Counted from the first letter of the stretch, positions 26,920-35,272 are shown. The stretch: DNA of 64,000 nt from Microlunatus kandeliicorticis (GCF_014137855.1 NZ_JACGWT010000005.1:124001-188000), one strand, 5' to 3'. The notes: a model not told the origin generated them from the sequence alone. Translations and numbers: made by a program.

Positions 26920-27888
26920 GTGAGACGACACCGGCTGGGCCGGACCGCTGTCGAGGTCACCGAGCTCGGCTTCGGGGCCGCCCCGATCGCCAACCTCTAC
27001 TCCGCGGTCGATCCCGAGACTGCCGAGCGTGCGGTGCGCGCGGCCGCCGAGGCCGGGATCGGCTACTTCGACACCGCCCCGCACTACGGTCTGGGACTGT
27101 CCGAACGGCGGCTCGGGGCGGTGTTGTCGACGCTGCCCCGGGACTCGTTCGTGATCTCGACCAAGGTCGGGCGCCTGCTGGTCCCGAACCCGGAGCGGAC
27201 CGGGTCGGACCTGGAGAGCGGTGGCTTCGACCTGCCCGACGACCTCACCCGGGTGCGCGACTACAGCCGCGACGGGGTCCGTCGCAGCCTCGAGGCGAGC
27301 CTGGAGCGGCTCGGACTCGACCGGGTCGACATCGTCTACGTCCACGACCCCGAGGACTCCATGGACCAGGCGGTCGGCGAGGCCGTGCCCGCGCTGGCCG
27401 AGCTCCGCGACCAGGGCGTCATCGGGGCGATCGGCGCCGGCATGAACTACGTCGAGCCGCTGACCCGGATCGTGGCCGAGACCGACGTCGACGTGATCAT
27501 GGTCGCCGGCCGGTGGACGCTGCTCGACCGGAGCGCGGAGTCGCTGGTCGACCGGTGCGCCGAGCGCGGGGTGAGCGTGGTGTCGGCCGCGCCGTTCAAC
27601 TCGGGCATGCTCGCGCGGACCGAGGTGGCCGACGACGCCACCTTCGACTACAGCCGGGCCGCCCCCGAGCTGATCGGCCGGGCCCGCCGGCTGGCCGCGC
27701 TGTGCCGCGAGCACGGCGCAGAGCTGCCGCAGGCGGCGCTCCAGGCCCCGCTGCGGCACCCGGCGGTGGCGGCGGTGGTCGCCGGACTCGGCAACGCCGA
27801 CGAGGTGGCCGCGGCCGTCGAGCGGATCGAGCGTCCGGTCCCGGACGCGCTGTGGCCGCTGCTCGACCAGGTGGTCGCCCCGGCCTGA
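26920..27888 (+). CDS. Aldo/keto reductase, probably L-fucose (D-threo-aldose) dehydrogenase
   Basis: This 322-residue aldo/keto reductase has the catalytic set in FDTAPHYGLGLSE (Asp and Tyr near 45-50), ISTKVGR (Lys near 75) and VYVHDPE (His near 130). In this operon it would oxidise L-fucose to its lactone, the first step of the non-phosphorylative route. GTG 26920 gives the normal family start (RRHRLGRTAVEVTELGFG); GTG 26884 would add 12 residues and cannot be excluded. The lactonase and fuconate dehydratase expected in the pathway are not in the window. Confidence 0.8.
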   Translation: MRRHRLGRTAVEVTELGFGAAPIANLYSAVDPETAERAVRAAAEAGIGYFDTAPHYGLGLSERRLGAVLSTLPRDSFVISTKVGRLLVPNPERTGSDLESGGFDLPDDLTRVRDYSRDGVRRSLEASLERLGLDRVDIVYVHDPEDSMDQAVGEAVPALAELRDQGVIGAIGAGMNYVEPLTRIVAETDVDVIMVAGRWTLLDRSAESLVDRCAERGVSVVSAAPFNSGMLARTEVADDATFDYSRAAPELIGRARRLAALCREHGAELPQAALQAPLRHPAVAAVVAGLGNADEVAAAVERIERPVPDALWPLLDQVVAPA

Positions 27889-27897
27889 CCGGGAGGC

Positions 27898-28290
27898 TCA
27901 GAAGCCGACGCCGGAGACCTTGTCGACGGCGATGACCAGCAGCACCCGCTGCTGGTCGCGCCCCCCGTACCAGGCGTACGGGGCGCCGGTGTACTTCTGC
28001 GCCAGCGCCTCGATGTGCTCGGCCGCGCCGTCGGTGCGGGTCTCGACCACCCGGCCGCGGACCTGCAGGTAGCGGACCGGATGCTCGGGGTCGGCGACGG
28101 CCACCGCGACCCGCGGGTCGCGCTCGACGTTGCGGAGTTTCTGGAACCCGGCGACGGTGTTGATCAGCACGTGCTCGCCGTCGGTGTCGGCCCAGGTCTC
28201 GGTGAGCTGGGGCGACCCGTCGGGCATGGTCGTCGCGATGAAGCAGAGCGCGCGGCCGCGGAGCAGCGCATGGAGGTCGTCGGTCACCAC
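27898..28290 (-). CDS. PPOX-class (split-barrel) F420/FMN-dependent oxidoreductase family protein
   Basis: This 130-residue split-barrel protein resembles the actinobacterial F420-binding PPOX group: FIATTMPDGSPQLTETWAD at residues 17-35, NTVAGFQKLRNVERDPRVAVAV in the middle and a closing YLQVRGRVVE strand. The substrate is unknown. Two GTG codons are adjacent; CAGACT ends exactly 6 nt before the second (28285-28287), so a leaderless start there is possible, one residue shorter. It is convergent with the fucose operon. F420 use would fit the cofC gene elsewhere in the window, but this is inference. Confidence 0.75.
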   Translation of the reverse strand: MVTDDLHALLRGRALCFIATTMPDGSPQLTETWADTDGEHVLINTVAGFQKLRNVERDPRVAVAVADPEHPVRYLQVRGRVVETRTDGAAEHIEALAQKYTGAPYAWYGGRDQQRVLLVIAVDKVSGVGF

Positions 28291-28367
28291 CCCAGTCTGC
28301 CCAGCCAGGTCGGGTGGAGCGTCAGGGGCCTCTCCCGGGGTCGAGCACCCGACACCCGCGAGGATGC

Positions 28368-28381
28368 ATCACACCGGTGAT
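28368..28381. promoter_or_regulatory. Candidate toxin-antitoxin operator
   Basis: ATCAC-N4-GTGAT lies 12 bp before the antitoxin start and overlaps the 8-bp palindrome CACCGGTG. Antitoxins of this kind usually bind such a dyad and repress their own operon. Confidence 0.4.
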
Positions 28382-28392
28382 ACGGTTGAGCG

Positions 28393-28638
28393 ATGGCCGT
28401 CACGACCGCGAGGACCCAGCAGATCAGCATCCGCCTCCCGCACGAGGCGATCGCCTACCTCGACACTCACGGCAACCGCTCGGCCTTCATCGCGAAACTC
28501 ATCCGCCGAGCGCAACGCGCCGAGCAGGCCCGCCAAGAGGCGGACGAGATGCTGGCCGCCGGCGACGACGGTGACATCGGCATCGATCCCGATTGGCTGG
28601 CTCGGAACGCCGCCCGGACGCTGCAGGGCTTGGATTGA
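28393..28638 (+). CDS. Ribbon-helix-helix antitoxin-like protein
   Basis: This 81-residue protein begins with a ribbon-helix-helix DNA-binding segment (QISIRLPHEAIAYLDTHGNRSAFIAKLIRRA, residues about 9-40) and continues with an acidic tail that would wrap the toxin. It overlaps the following MazF-like gene by 4 bp, the standard layout of type II toxin-antitoxin operons. A dyad sits immediately upstream. Confidence 0.75.
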   Translation: MAVTTARTQQISIRLPHEAIAYLDTHGNRSAFIAKLIRRAQRAEQARQEADEMLAAGDDGDIGIDPDWLARNAARTLQGLD

Positions 28639-28937
28639 GGCCCATCTGGCTGGTCCAGCTCGACGAGGTCCGGCCCGCACTCCTGCTGACGCGCCAGGAG
28701 GCTCTGCGCTATCTCGCGTCGGTCACCGTCGCCCCGATCACCTCGACGGTCCGGAACAAGCGCTTCGAGGTGCCGGTCGGCCCGGGCAACGGGCTCGACC
28801 ACGACTCGGTGATCAACCTCGACACGGTCACGAGCGTGCCAGTCGGCGCGCTGATCCGGGAGATCGGCGTGATCTCCGAGGACCAGGAGGACGAACTGGT
28901 TGAGGCGTTGGCGTTCTGCTGGGGACTCGCCGTCTGA
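28635..28937 (+). CDS. MazF/PemK-like toxin
   Basis: This protein of about 100 residues has the MazF-type beta-barrel pattern: RPIWLVQLDEVRPALLLTR at the start, SVTVAPITSTVR near residues 42-53, and an NLDTVTSVP strand followed by the family-typical C-terminal helix. MazF toxins are RNA endonucleases held in check by the antitoxin. I place the start at TTG 28635, which overlaps the antitoxin stop by 4 bp; the frame is open 42 nt further upstream inside the antitoxin but without a better start. Toxin activity is inferred. Confidence 0.72.
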   Translation: MRPIWLVQLDEVRPALLLTRQEALRYLASVTVAPITSTVRNKRFEVPVGPGNGLDHDSVINLDTVTSVPVGALIREIGVISEDQEDELVEALAFCWGLAV

Positions 28938-28964
28938 GCCACTGCCCCCGGACGCACGAAACCC

Positions 28965-28984
28965 CTGGTCGGAGATCCGACCAG
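28965..28984. terminator. Hairpin between the toxin gene and tRNA-Glu
   Basis: CTGGTCGGA and TCCGACCAG form a perfect 9-bp stem. On the minus strand it is followed by GGGGTTTCG, so it probably ends the tRNA transcript, and it may also end the toxin operon. Confidence 0.6.
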
Positions 28985-28997
28985 AGGTTTCACTCGG

Positions 28998-29070
28998 TAG
29001 CCCCGACGGGATTCGAACCCGCGCTACTGCCTTGAGAGGGCAGCGTGCTAGGCCGCTACACAACGGGGCC
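28998..29070 (-). tRNA. tRNA-Glu (anticodon CTC)
   Basis: The 73-nt minus-strand sequence folds into a cloverleaf. Its acceptor is GGCCCCG with CGGGGCT and discriminator A; the anticodon arm is CTGCC-CTCTCAA-GGCAG (anticodon CTC, reading GAG), and the T arm contains GGTTCGAATCC. CCA is not encoded. The gltX gene that charges it lies about 1.3 kb upstream on the same strand. Confidence 0.95.
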
Positions 29071-29168
29071 CTAGCGTCGTCCGGTCACCCGGACGGACTG
29101 CGGAAGCCTAACAACTGCATCCGGGAGGCACGAAATCGTGCTCAGCCAGCGCGGAGGAGCTTCCGTCG

Positions 29169-29240
29169 CTGGGGTACTAGGACTCGAACCTAGACTAACT
29201 GAACCAGAATCAGTCGGGCTGCCAATTACCCCATACCCCA
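29169..29240 (-). tRNA. tRNA-Gln (anticodon CTG)
   Basis: The 72-nt minus-strand sequence folds into a cloverleaf. Its acceptor is TGGGGTA with TACCCCA and discriminator G; the anticodon arm is CTGA-TTCTGGT-TCAG (anticodon CTG, reading CAG), and the T arm contains GGTTCGAGTCC. A terminal U1-A72 pair is typical of tRNA-Gln. CCA is not encoded. Confidence 0.95.
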
Positions 29241-29282
29241 TCGCCACCGGCGCGCGAACGCCGTGGGCAACGACGCTGAACA

Positions 29283-30365
29283 TTACCGGACGAGACCGCC
29301 CGTCCCCAAACCGGCGCCGACACGGGTCTGCAGCCCCATCCGCCGGCCGACCAGCCAGGCCAGCGCCGCGAACAGCGCGAAGCTGCCCACGTCGGCGGCC
29401 GCGTTGAGCCAGCTGATCGTGGAGATGGCGTGCACGGCCGCGATGCTGCCGGTCAGCCCGGCCAGCGTGAAGGCCAGCACGTTGTTCACCACGTGCGCCG
29501 CGATACCGGCCTCCAGCCCCCCGGTGAGCCGCACCAGCAGCGCCGCCAGCAGGCCGAAGCCGAGCCGATCGACGAACAGGGCCGGGCTCTGGATGCCGTG
29601 GAAGATCGCGAACACCACCGACGAGGCGACGATCGCGAACCACGGGTTGGCGACCAGGCTGCCGAAGACCTGGAGCAGGTAGCCGCGGAAGAAGTACTCC
29701 TCGGCCAGCGCCTGGACCGGCGAGGTCAGCAGGATGACCACCAGGAAGCCGGCGAAGCCCGGCTGCGGCCGGAACACGGTCGGGCCGGAGGCGAACAGGG
29801 TGAGCGCGGTCACCCCCCCGATGGCCAGCAGGGCCACCAGCAGGCACGGCGCCAGGTAGCCCCAGCGGAGCCGGGGCCGGACCGATGACAGCCAACGCGG
29901 CCGGACCCGATGGACGAACCCCACCAGGAACATCGAGATCGGGATCAGCGTGGCGATGGCCAGGTTCTGGGCGAGCATCCCGCTGGGCCGCTCGAAGGCG
30001 ATCGCCTGCGCGAAGAAGGTCCGGTAGGCCGGCGGCTCGGCGACCAGGTCGACGACACCGAAGCTGACCAGCACGACCAGCTGGATGATCACCGCGGGCA
30101 GGATGGCGTAGAAGGCCAGGGCCAGGGCCAGGCCCCCGATGGACCGCCGCCAGTCCCGCCCCGAGGTCCGCAGCACCTGCGGGTAGAGCGCGCCCTCGGG
30201 CGGCTGCTGCTCGCTGCCGAGCAGCTCCTCACCCGGGATCGCCGCACCGGCCGTCCGTGCGGGCGACGGCGTCCGGGCGGCCTGACTCCCCCCACGGCTG
30301 GTCGGACGCGGCGGCGCAGCCGGGTTGCCCGACCGGCGCGAGCCCGGACGTCGCTTCTTGCTCAT
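29283..30365 (-). CDS. CPBP (CAAX-like) intramembrane metalloprotease family protein
   Basis: This 360-residue protein has a Pro/Arg/Ser-rich cytoplasmic N-terminus (about 1-75) followed by about eight membrane helices. The CPBP/Abi catalytic motifs are present: LAEEYFFRG near residue 222, FAIFHG near 253 and HVVNNVLAF near 285. The substrates of such proteases in actinobacteria are mostly unknown. It starts 13 bp after the gltX stop on the same strand, so it is probably cotranscribed with gltX. Confidence 0.88.
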   Translation of the reverse strand: MSKKRRPGSRRSGNPAAPPRPTSRGGSQAARTPSPARTAGAAIPGEELLGSEQQPPEGALYPQVLRTSGRDWRRSIGGLALALAFYAILPAVIIQLVVLVSFGVVDLVAEPPAYRTFFAQAIAFERPSGMLAQNLAIATLIPISMFLVGFVHRVRPRWLSSVRPRLRWGYLAPCLLVALLAIGGVTALTLFASGPTVFRPQPGFAGFLVVILLTSPVQALAEEYFFRGYLLQVFGSLVANPWFAIVASSVVFAIFHGIQSPALFVDRLGFGLLAALLVRLTGGLEAGIAAHVVNNVLAFTLAGLTGSIAAVHAISTISWLNAAADVGSFALFAALAWLVGRRMGLQTRVGAGLGTGGLVR

Positions 30366-30378
30366 CGCACCTCTCGGC

Positions 30379-31923
30379 TCAGCCGATCGCGGCGCGGGCC
30401 GCGCGGATCCGGGTCAGCGCCGACTCCCGGCCGAGCAGCTCGATCGACTCGAACAGCGGCGGCGAGATCCGCCGCCCGCTGACCGCCGCCCGGACGGGGC
30501 CGAACGCGTTCCGCGGCTTGAGCCCGAGCCCGTCGACGAGGGCCGCCCGCAGCGCCGCCTCGATCGCGGCGTGGTCGAACGGCTCCACCGTGGCCACCGC
30601 CTGCTCGGCCGCGGCGAGCACCGGCTCGGCGTCGGGCTTGAGCCCCGCGTCCGCGGAGATCACCAGGGCGTCGTCGTCGACGAAGAGGAAGGCCAGCAGG
30701 TCGACCGCGTCGCCCAGGGTGTTGATCCGCTCCTGGACCAGCGGCGTCGCGGCGGCCAGCAGCTCGGTCTGGGCCGGGGTCGGCGGGTCGGCCACCACCC
30801 CGGCGTCCACCAGGTAGGGCATCAGCCGGGTGGTCAGCTCGGGCGTCGGGAGCAGCCGGATGTGCGCGGCGTTGATCGCCTCGCACTTCTTCGGGTCGAA
30901 CCGCGCCGGGTTCGGGTTGACCCGGCGGATGTCGAAGGCGGCGGCCAGCTCGTCGGGGCTGAACACGTCGCGGTCCTCGGCGATCGACCAGCCCAGCAGC
31001 GCCAGGTAGTTGAGCAGCCCCTCGGGCAGGTAGCCCTGCTGGCGGTACTCGAGCAGCCCGGAGCCCTTGTCCCGCTTGGACAGCCGCCGGTTGCCCTCCC
31101 CCATGACCAGCGGCAGGTGACCGAACACCGGCACCCGTCCGCTCCCGATCCCGAGCCGGGCCAGCGCCTCGTACATGACGATCTGCCGCGGGGTCGAGGG
31201 CAGCAGGTCCTCGCCGCGGAGCACGTGGGTGATCCGCATCAACGCGTCGTCGACCGGGTTGACCAGGGTGTAGAGCGGCTCGCCGTTGGTGCGGACGATG
31301 ACGTAGTCCGGGACGTGGGTGCCCTCGAAGACCACCTCGCCGCGGACCAGGTCGGTGAAGGCGATCGAGTCGTCGCGGACCCGCATCCGGATCACCGCGG
31401 GGATGTGCGCCCGCAGCTTGGTCTCGACCTCGTCGGCGGGCAGGTGCCGGCAGTGCCCGTCGTAGCCCGACGGCGCGCCCTGCGGCCGGGCCGTCTCCCG
31501 CTCCTCGATCTCCTCGCGGGTGCAGAAGCAGCGATAGGCGAGGTCGGCGGCCAGCAGCCGCTCGACCACGTCGGTGTGGATCGCCGTGCGCTCCGACTGG
31601 ATGTACGGGCCGTAGTCGCCGCCCTGCACCGGGCCCTCGTCGGGGTCGAGCCCGAGCCAGGAGAGCGAGTCGAGCAGGTTCTGCAGCCCGTCCTCGGTGT
31701 TCCGGGCCTTGTCGGTGTCCTCGACGCGGAGCACCATCGTGCCGCCGAAGTGCCGCGCGAACGCCCAGTTGAACAGCGCGCTGCGGACGTTGCCGACGTG
31801 CAGGTTCCCGGTGGGCGACGGGGGGAACCGGACCCGGACGTCGGCAGGGGCCACGCCGCCGAGCACCGCGTCGAGATCGGTGGGGGCGGCGCTGGCGTCG
31901 ATGGTCGGGGCAGGCTCGGTCAC
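30379..31923 (-). CDS. gltX: Glutamyl-tRNA synthetase
   Basis: This 514-residue class I synthetase has the ATP-binding block RFPPSPTGNLHVGNVRSALF near residue 33 (HIGH-type motif as HVGN) and the KMSKS-type RLSKRDKGS near 282. It charges tRNA-Glu and, in bacteria without GlnRS, probably also tRNA-Gln for amidation by GatCAB; the latter is inferred. GTG 31923 has TACAGT 8 nt upstream. Its own tRNAs for Glu and Gln lie downstream beyond the CPBP gene. Confidence 0.96.
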   Translation of the reverse strand: MTEPAPTIDASAAPTDLDAVLGGVAPADVRVRFPPSPTGNLHVGNVRSALFNWAFARHFGGTMVLRVEDTDKARNTEDGLQNLLDSLSWLGLDPDEGPVQGGDYGPYIQSERTAIHTDVVERLLAADLAYRCFCTREEIEERETARPQGAPSGYDGHCRHLPADEVETKLRAHIPAVIRMRVRDDSIAFTDLVRGEVVFEGTHVPDYVIVRTNGEPLYTLVNPVDDALMRITHVLRGEDLLPSTPRQIVMYEALARLGIGSGRVPVFGHLPLVMGEGNRRLSKRDKGSGLLEYRQQGYLPEGLLNYLALLGWSIAEDRDVFSPDELAAAFDIRRVNPNPARFDPKKCEAINAAHIRLLPTPELTTRLMPYLVDAGVVADPPTPAQTELLAAATPLVQERINTLGDAVDLLAFLFVDDDALVISADAGLKPDAEPVLAAAEQAVATVEPFDHAAIEAALRAALVDGLGLKPRNAFGPVRAAVSGRRISPPLFESIELLGRESALTRIRAARAAIG

Positions 31924-32042
31924 GACGGACCACTGTAGTAGCCGAGGCTCGGCCGGGCCGACTCGCTTTCAGCGCCCCCTCGGACCGTCCCGGGCCGAGA
32001 AACCGGTGGCCCGGACCGGCGTCCGCGGGGCAGGCTGGCCGG

Positions 32043-32516
32043 GTGACCGAGGTGCCGCTGCCGCTGACCGTCCGTGACCTCACCGCCGACGACCTGCCGG
32101 TCTGCGGCTGGGCCGGCTCCGGCGTCCCCCGGGGCCTCGACCGGGCCGCCCGCGGTGAGGCGGACTACCTCGTGGTCTGCGGACCGTCCGGTCTCCCGCT
32201 GGCCACCGGCGGGGTCGACTGGACCAAGCACCCCGACGCCGGCGAGCTCTACCAGCTGCACGTGCACGAGCTGGTCCGCTCGGCCGGTGTCGGCACCGTG
32301 CTGATCGCCGCCCTCGAGCAGCGGATCCGGGACCGCGGCCGCGACCGGGCCGAGCTGGGGGTCGACGTCCAGGAACCGCGGCCGCAGCGGCTCTACGAGC
32401 GGCTCGGCTACACCGCCTACGGCAGCGAGCAGGTGGGCTGGGACCAGCTGCAGCCCGACGGCAGCCACCGGCCGTACACCACGACCGCGACGCTGCTGCG
32501 CAAGCCGCTGCGCTGA
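32043..32516 (+). CDS. GNAT-family N-acetyltransferase
   Basis: This 157-residue protein has the GNAT core: YQLHVHELVRSAGVGTVLIAALE near residues 62-84 contains the acetyl-CoA loop (VRSAGVGT), and RLYERLGYTAYG near 118-129 is the family's C-terminal motif. The substrate is unknown. GTG 32043 follows CAGGCT by 6 nt, suggesting a leaderless mRNA. It is divergent from gltX and convergent with the FAH gene. Confidence 0.88.
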   Translation: MTEVPLPLTVRDLTADDLPVCGWAGSGVPRGLDRAARGEADYLVVCGPSGLPLATGGVDWTKHPDAGELYQLHVHELVRSAGVGTVLIAALEQRIRDRGRDRAELGVDVQEPRPQRLYERLGYTAYGSEQVGWDQLQPDGSHRPYTTTATLLRKPLR

Positions 32517-32523
32517 ACGCGGA

Positions 32524-33324
32524 TCACTCCGCGGCGATCACCGGGTTGCTGAGCTCGCCGACGCCGTCGATCTCGATGCTGACCTCGTCCCCGGGCTTCA
32601 GCGGCCCCACCCCGGACGGCGTCCCGGTGAGGATGAGGTCACCGGGGAGCAGCGTGGTGTAGCTGCTGACGAAGGCGATCAGCTCGGGGATCTTGATCAG
32701 CATGTCGGCGGTGGTGCCGTCCTGCTTGAGCTCGCCGTTGACCCGCGTGGTGATCGAGAGGTCGGCCACCTCCTCGAGGGTCAGGTGGGTGACCATCCAG
32801 GGGCCCAGCGGGCAGAAGGTGTCGCTGCCCTTGGCCCGGCTCCACTGGCCGTCCGACTTCTGCCAGTCGCGCGCGGTGACGTCGTTGGCCACCGTGTAGC
32901 CGAAGATCACGTCCTGGGCCCGCTCGACCGGGACCTCCTTGGCGATCCGGCCGATCACCACCGCGAGCTCGCCCTCGAAGCTCACCTGGTCGGTGCCGTC
33001 CGGGTGCACGATGGCCTCCCCCGGGCCGATCACCGAGGTGTTCGGCTTGAAGAAGGTGAGCGGGGTCTCGGGCACCGCGTTGCCGAGCTCGGCGGCGTGG
33101 GCGGCGTAGTTCCGGCCGATCCCGATCACCTTGCTCCGCGGGATCACCGGGGCCAGCAGCCGGACGTCGGCCAGCGGGTGACGCTGACCGGTGAACTGCA
33201 CCGGGGTGGCCAGCGGGTCACCGGTCACCACCGAGACGGTGTCCGGGTGGTCTCCCTGGTCGACGGCGAGCTCGACGATGCCGTACTGGGGGTCCGATCC
33301 GGTCGAGAAACGGGCGATGCGCAT
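32524..33324 (-). CDS. Fumarylacetoacetate hydrolase-family protein
   Basis: This 266-residue FAH-fold protein has GIGRNYAAHAAELGN near residue 73, the metal-binding FEGELAVVIGR near 116 and a closing GDLILTGTPSGVG motif near 229. Members act on 2-keto acid or beta-diketone substrates; this one belongs to the broad group annotated as 2-hydroxyhepta-2,4-diene-dioate isomerase or acylpyruvase. A gene like this often accompanies gltX in actinobacteria, reason unknown. TAACCT ends 6 nt before the ATG. Confidence 0.85.
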   Translation of the reverse strand: MRIARFSTGSDPQYGIVELAVDQGDHPDTVSVVTGDPLATPVQFTGQRHPLADVRLLAPVIPRSKVIGIGRNYAAHAAELGNAVPETPLTFFKPNTSVIGPGEAIVHPDGTDQVSFEGELAVVIGRIAKEVPVERAQDVIFGYTVANDVTARDWQKSDGQWSRAKGSDTFCPLGPWMVTHLTLEEVADLSITTRVNGELKQDGTTADMLIKIPELIAFVSSYTTLLPGDLILTGTPSGVGPLKPGDEVSIEIDGVGELSNPVIAAE

Positions 33325-33364
33325 GCCGCGAGGTTAGCGGGCCCGACCGGGCATACTCACGGCC

Positions 33365-34660
33365 ATGGTGGCCGAGCCCTACGACGCGCCCAGCCTGATC
33401 CGCACCAAGCGCGACGGCGGGACCCTGGACGCCGACCGGATCGGCTGGCTGATCGAGGCCGGCACCCGCGGGGCGGTGACCGACGAGCAGCTGGCCGCGC
33501 TGCTGATGGCCGTGTGGTTCCGCGGGCTCGACGCCGACGAGCTGTCGCACTGGACCACGGCGATGATCGACAGTGGTGAACGGCTCGACTTCACCGGGCT
33601 GTCGCGGCCGAGTGTCGACAAGCACTCGACCGGCGGGGTCGGGGACAAGATCACCCTCCCGCTGGCCCCGCTGGTGGCCGCCTGCGGGGTCGCGGTGCCG
33701 CAGCTCTCCGGACGCGGTCTCGGGCACACCGGCGGCACGCTCGACAAGCTCGAGGCGATCCCGGGCTGGCGCGCTGAGCTCGGCCTCGACGAGATCCGGC
33801 GGCAGCTCGAGGAGGTCGGGGCGGTGGTCTGTGCCGCGGGCCCGGGGCTGGCCCCCGCCGACGCCAAGCTCTACGCACTGCGCGACGTCACCTCGACCGT
33901 CGACTCGATCCCGCTGATCGCCAGCTCGATCATGAGCAAGAAGATCGCCGAGGGCGCCGGGGCGCTGGTGCTCGACGTCAAGACCGGCTCCGGGGCGTTC
34001 ATGACCGACCCGGCGCAGGCCCGCGAGCTCGCGGCGACCATGGTCGGTCTCGGGGCGAACGCCGGGCTGCCCACCACCGCGTTGATCACCGACATGTCCA
34101 CCCCGCTGGGGAGAACGGCGGGTAACGCGCTCGAGGTGGCCGAGGCGGTCGAGGTGCTGCAGGGCTGCGGACCGGCCGACGTCGTCGAGCTGACCCTGGC
34201 CCTGGCTCGCGAGATGATCACCGCGGCCGGGGTCGACGAGCACGACCCGGCCGAGCGGTTGGCCTCCGGCGCGGCGTACCGGGTCTGGCGCTCCATGATC
34301 AGCGCGCAGGGCGGCGACCCGGACGCCCCGCTCCCCCGCGCACGCGAGACCGAGACCCTGACCGCCGACCGCGACGGTTGGCTCGGCCGGCTCGACGCCT
34401 ACCCGGTGGGCATCGCGGCCTGGCGGCTCGGCGCCGGGCGGGCCCGTCGCGGTGACCCGGTGCAGGCGGCGGCGGGCGTCGTGCTGCACGCCAAGCCGGG
34501 CGACCCGGTCCGGGCCGGGCAACCGCTGCTCACCCTGCACACCGACGACGCCGCGCTGGTGCCGCGCGCGGTCGAGGCGCTCGCCGGCGCCTGGACGGTC
34601 ACCGACGAGCCTCCGGCGGCGCGCCCGCTGGTGCTCGACCGGGTCAGCGCCGAGCACTGA
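33365..34660 (+). CDS. deoA: Thymidine phosphorylase
   Basis: This 431-residue pyrimidine-nucleoside phosphorylase cleaves thymidine with phosphate to thymine and deoxyribose-1-phosphate. The family signature SGRGLGHTGGTLDKLEAIPG is near residues 116-135; DKHSTGGVGDKITLPLAPLV near 84 binds phosphate, and IMSKKIAEGAGALVLDVKTG is near 190-209. CATACT ends 7 nt before ATG 33365. No cdd or upp gene is adjacent. Confidence 0.95.
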   Translation: MVAEPYDAPSLIRTKRDGGTLDADRIGWLIEAGTRGAVTDEQLAALLMAVWFRGLDADELSHWTTAMIDSGERLDFTGLSRPSVDKHSTGGVGDKITLPLAPLVAACGVAVPQLSGRGLGHTGGTLDKLEAIPGWRAELGLDEIRRQLEEVGAVVCAAGPGLAPADAKLYALRDVTSTVDSIPLIASSIMSKKIAEGAGALVLDVKTGSGAFMTDPAQARELAATMVGLGANAGLPTTALITDMSTPLGRTAGNALEVAEAVEVLQGCGPADVVELTLALAREMITAAGVDEHDPAERLASGAAYRVWRSMISAQGGDPDAPLPRARETETLTADRDGWLGRLDAYPVGIAAWRLGAGRARRGDPVQAAAGVVLHAKPGDPVRAGQPLLTLHTDDAALVPRAVEALAGAWTVTDEPPAARPLVLDRVSAEH

Positions 34661-34712
34661 CCGGCGTCGCGCCGGTCTTCCGCGGACGGCCGGCGCTGGC
34701 CAGACTGGGCCG

Positions 34713-35186
34713 ATGGCGCACCCGAAGATGTTCGACGACGACGACCCGCGGCTCGCCCGGGTCCGCGCGATCGCGCTGGACCTCCCGGACGCGGCGGAGA
34801 AGATCACCCACGGACACCCGGCCTTCTCCACGACCAAGGTGTTCGCCTACTACGGCGGCTCGCTCCGGGTCGACGGCGCCTGGGAGTCCCGGCCGCACAG
34901 CCTGCTGGTGATGGTGGCCGGTGACGAACGCCGGGCCCTGCTGGAGGACGCGCGCTGCTACGTCCCCGCCTACCTCGGGCCGGCCGGGTGGATCGGGTTC
35001 GCCCTGCCGGCACCGAGGGCGTCGCGTCGCGCCTGGGACGAGGTGGCCGAGCTGGTCGAGGACTCCTACCGGCTCACCGCGGGCGTCCGGCGGGTGGCCC
35101 GGCTCGACGCCTGGGCGGCGTCGGCCGGGGTCGGCGGCCGAGGTCGGCGGCCGATGACGCCGGGGCCGATGAAGCAGGGCCGATGA
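34713..35186 (+). CDS. MmcQ/YjbR-family protein with repeat-derived tail
   Basis: This protein of about 157 residues is related to the MmcQ/YjbR CyaY-like fold family: MFDDDDPRLARVRAIALDLP at the start, then THGHPAFSTTKVFAYYGG and a closing WDEVAELVEDSYRLTA helix. Function in the family is unknown. ATG 34713 follows CAGACT by 6 nt. The last 12 or so residues (RPMTPGPMKQGR) are encoded by a degenerate 14-16 bp tandem repeat that continues past the stop, so the C-terminus appears newly acquired. Confidence 0.8.
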   Translation: MAHPKMFDDDDPRLARVRAIALDLPDAAEKITHGHPAFSTTKVFAYYGGSLRVDGAWESRPHSLLVMVAGDERRALLEDARCYVPAYLGPAGWIGFALPAPRASRRAWDEVAELVEDSYRLTAGVRRVARLDAWAASAGVGGRGRRPMTPGPMKQGR

Positions 35187-35222
35187 AGCAGGGCCGATGA
35201 GTTCGGGAGCCGATGAGATCGG
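35149..35222. repeat. Degenerate GCCGATGA tandem repeat
   Basis: Units starting near 35149, 35164, 35178, 35192 and 35208 share GGCCGATGA with a variable filler; two carry GGCCGATGAAGCAG exactly. The array spans the stop codon of the YjbR-like gene and the spacer before the hydrolase gene. Confidence 0.75.
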
Positions 35223-35272
35223 GGGTCGGGGGCGGTCTGACCCGGTGAGCGCACGACCCGAGAGGTGATCCG

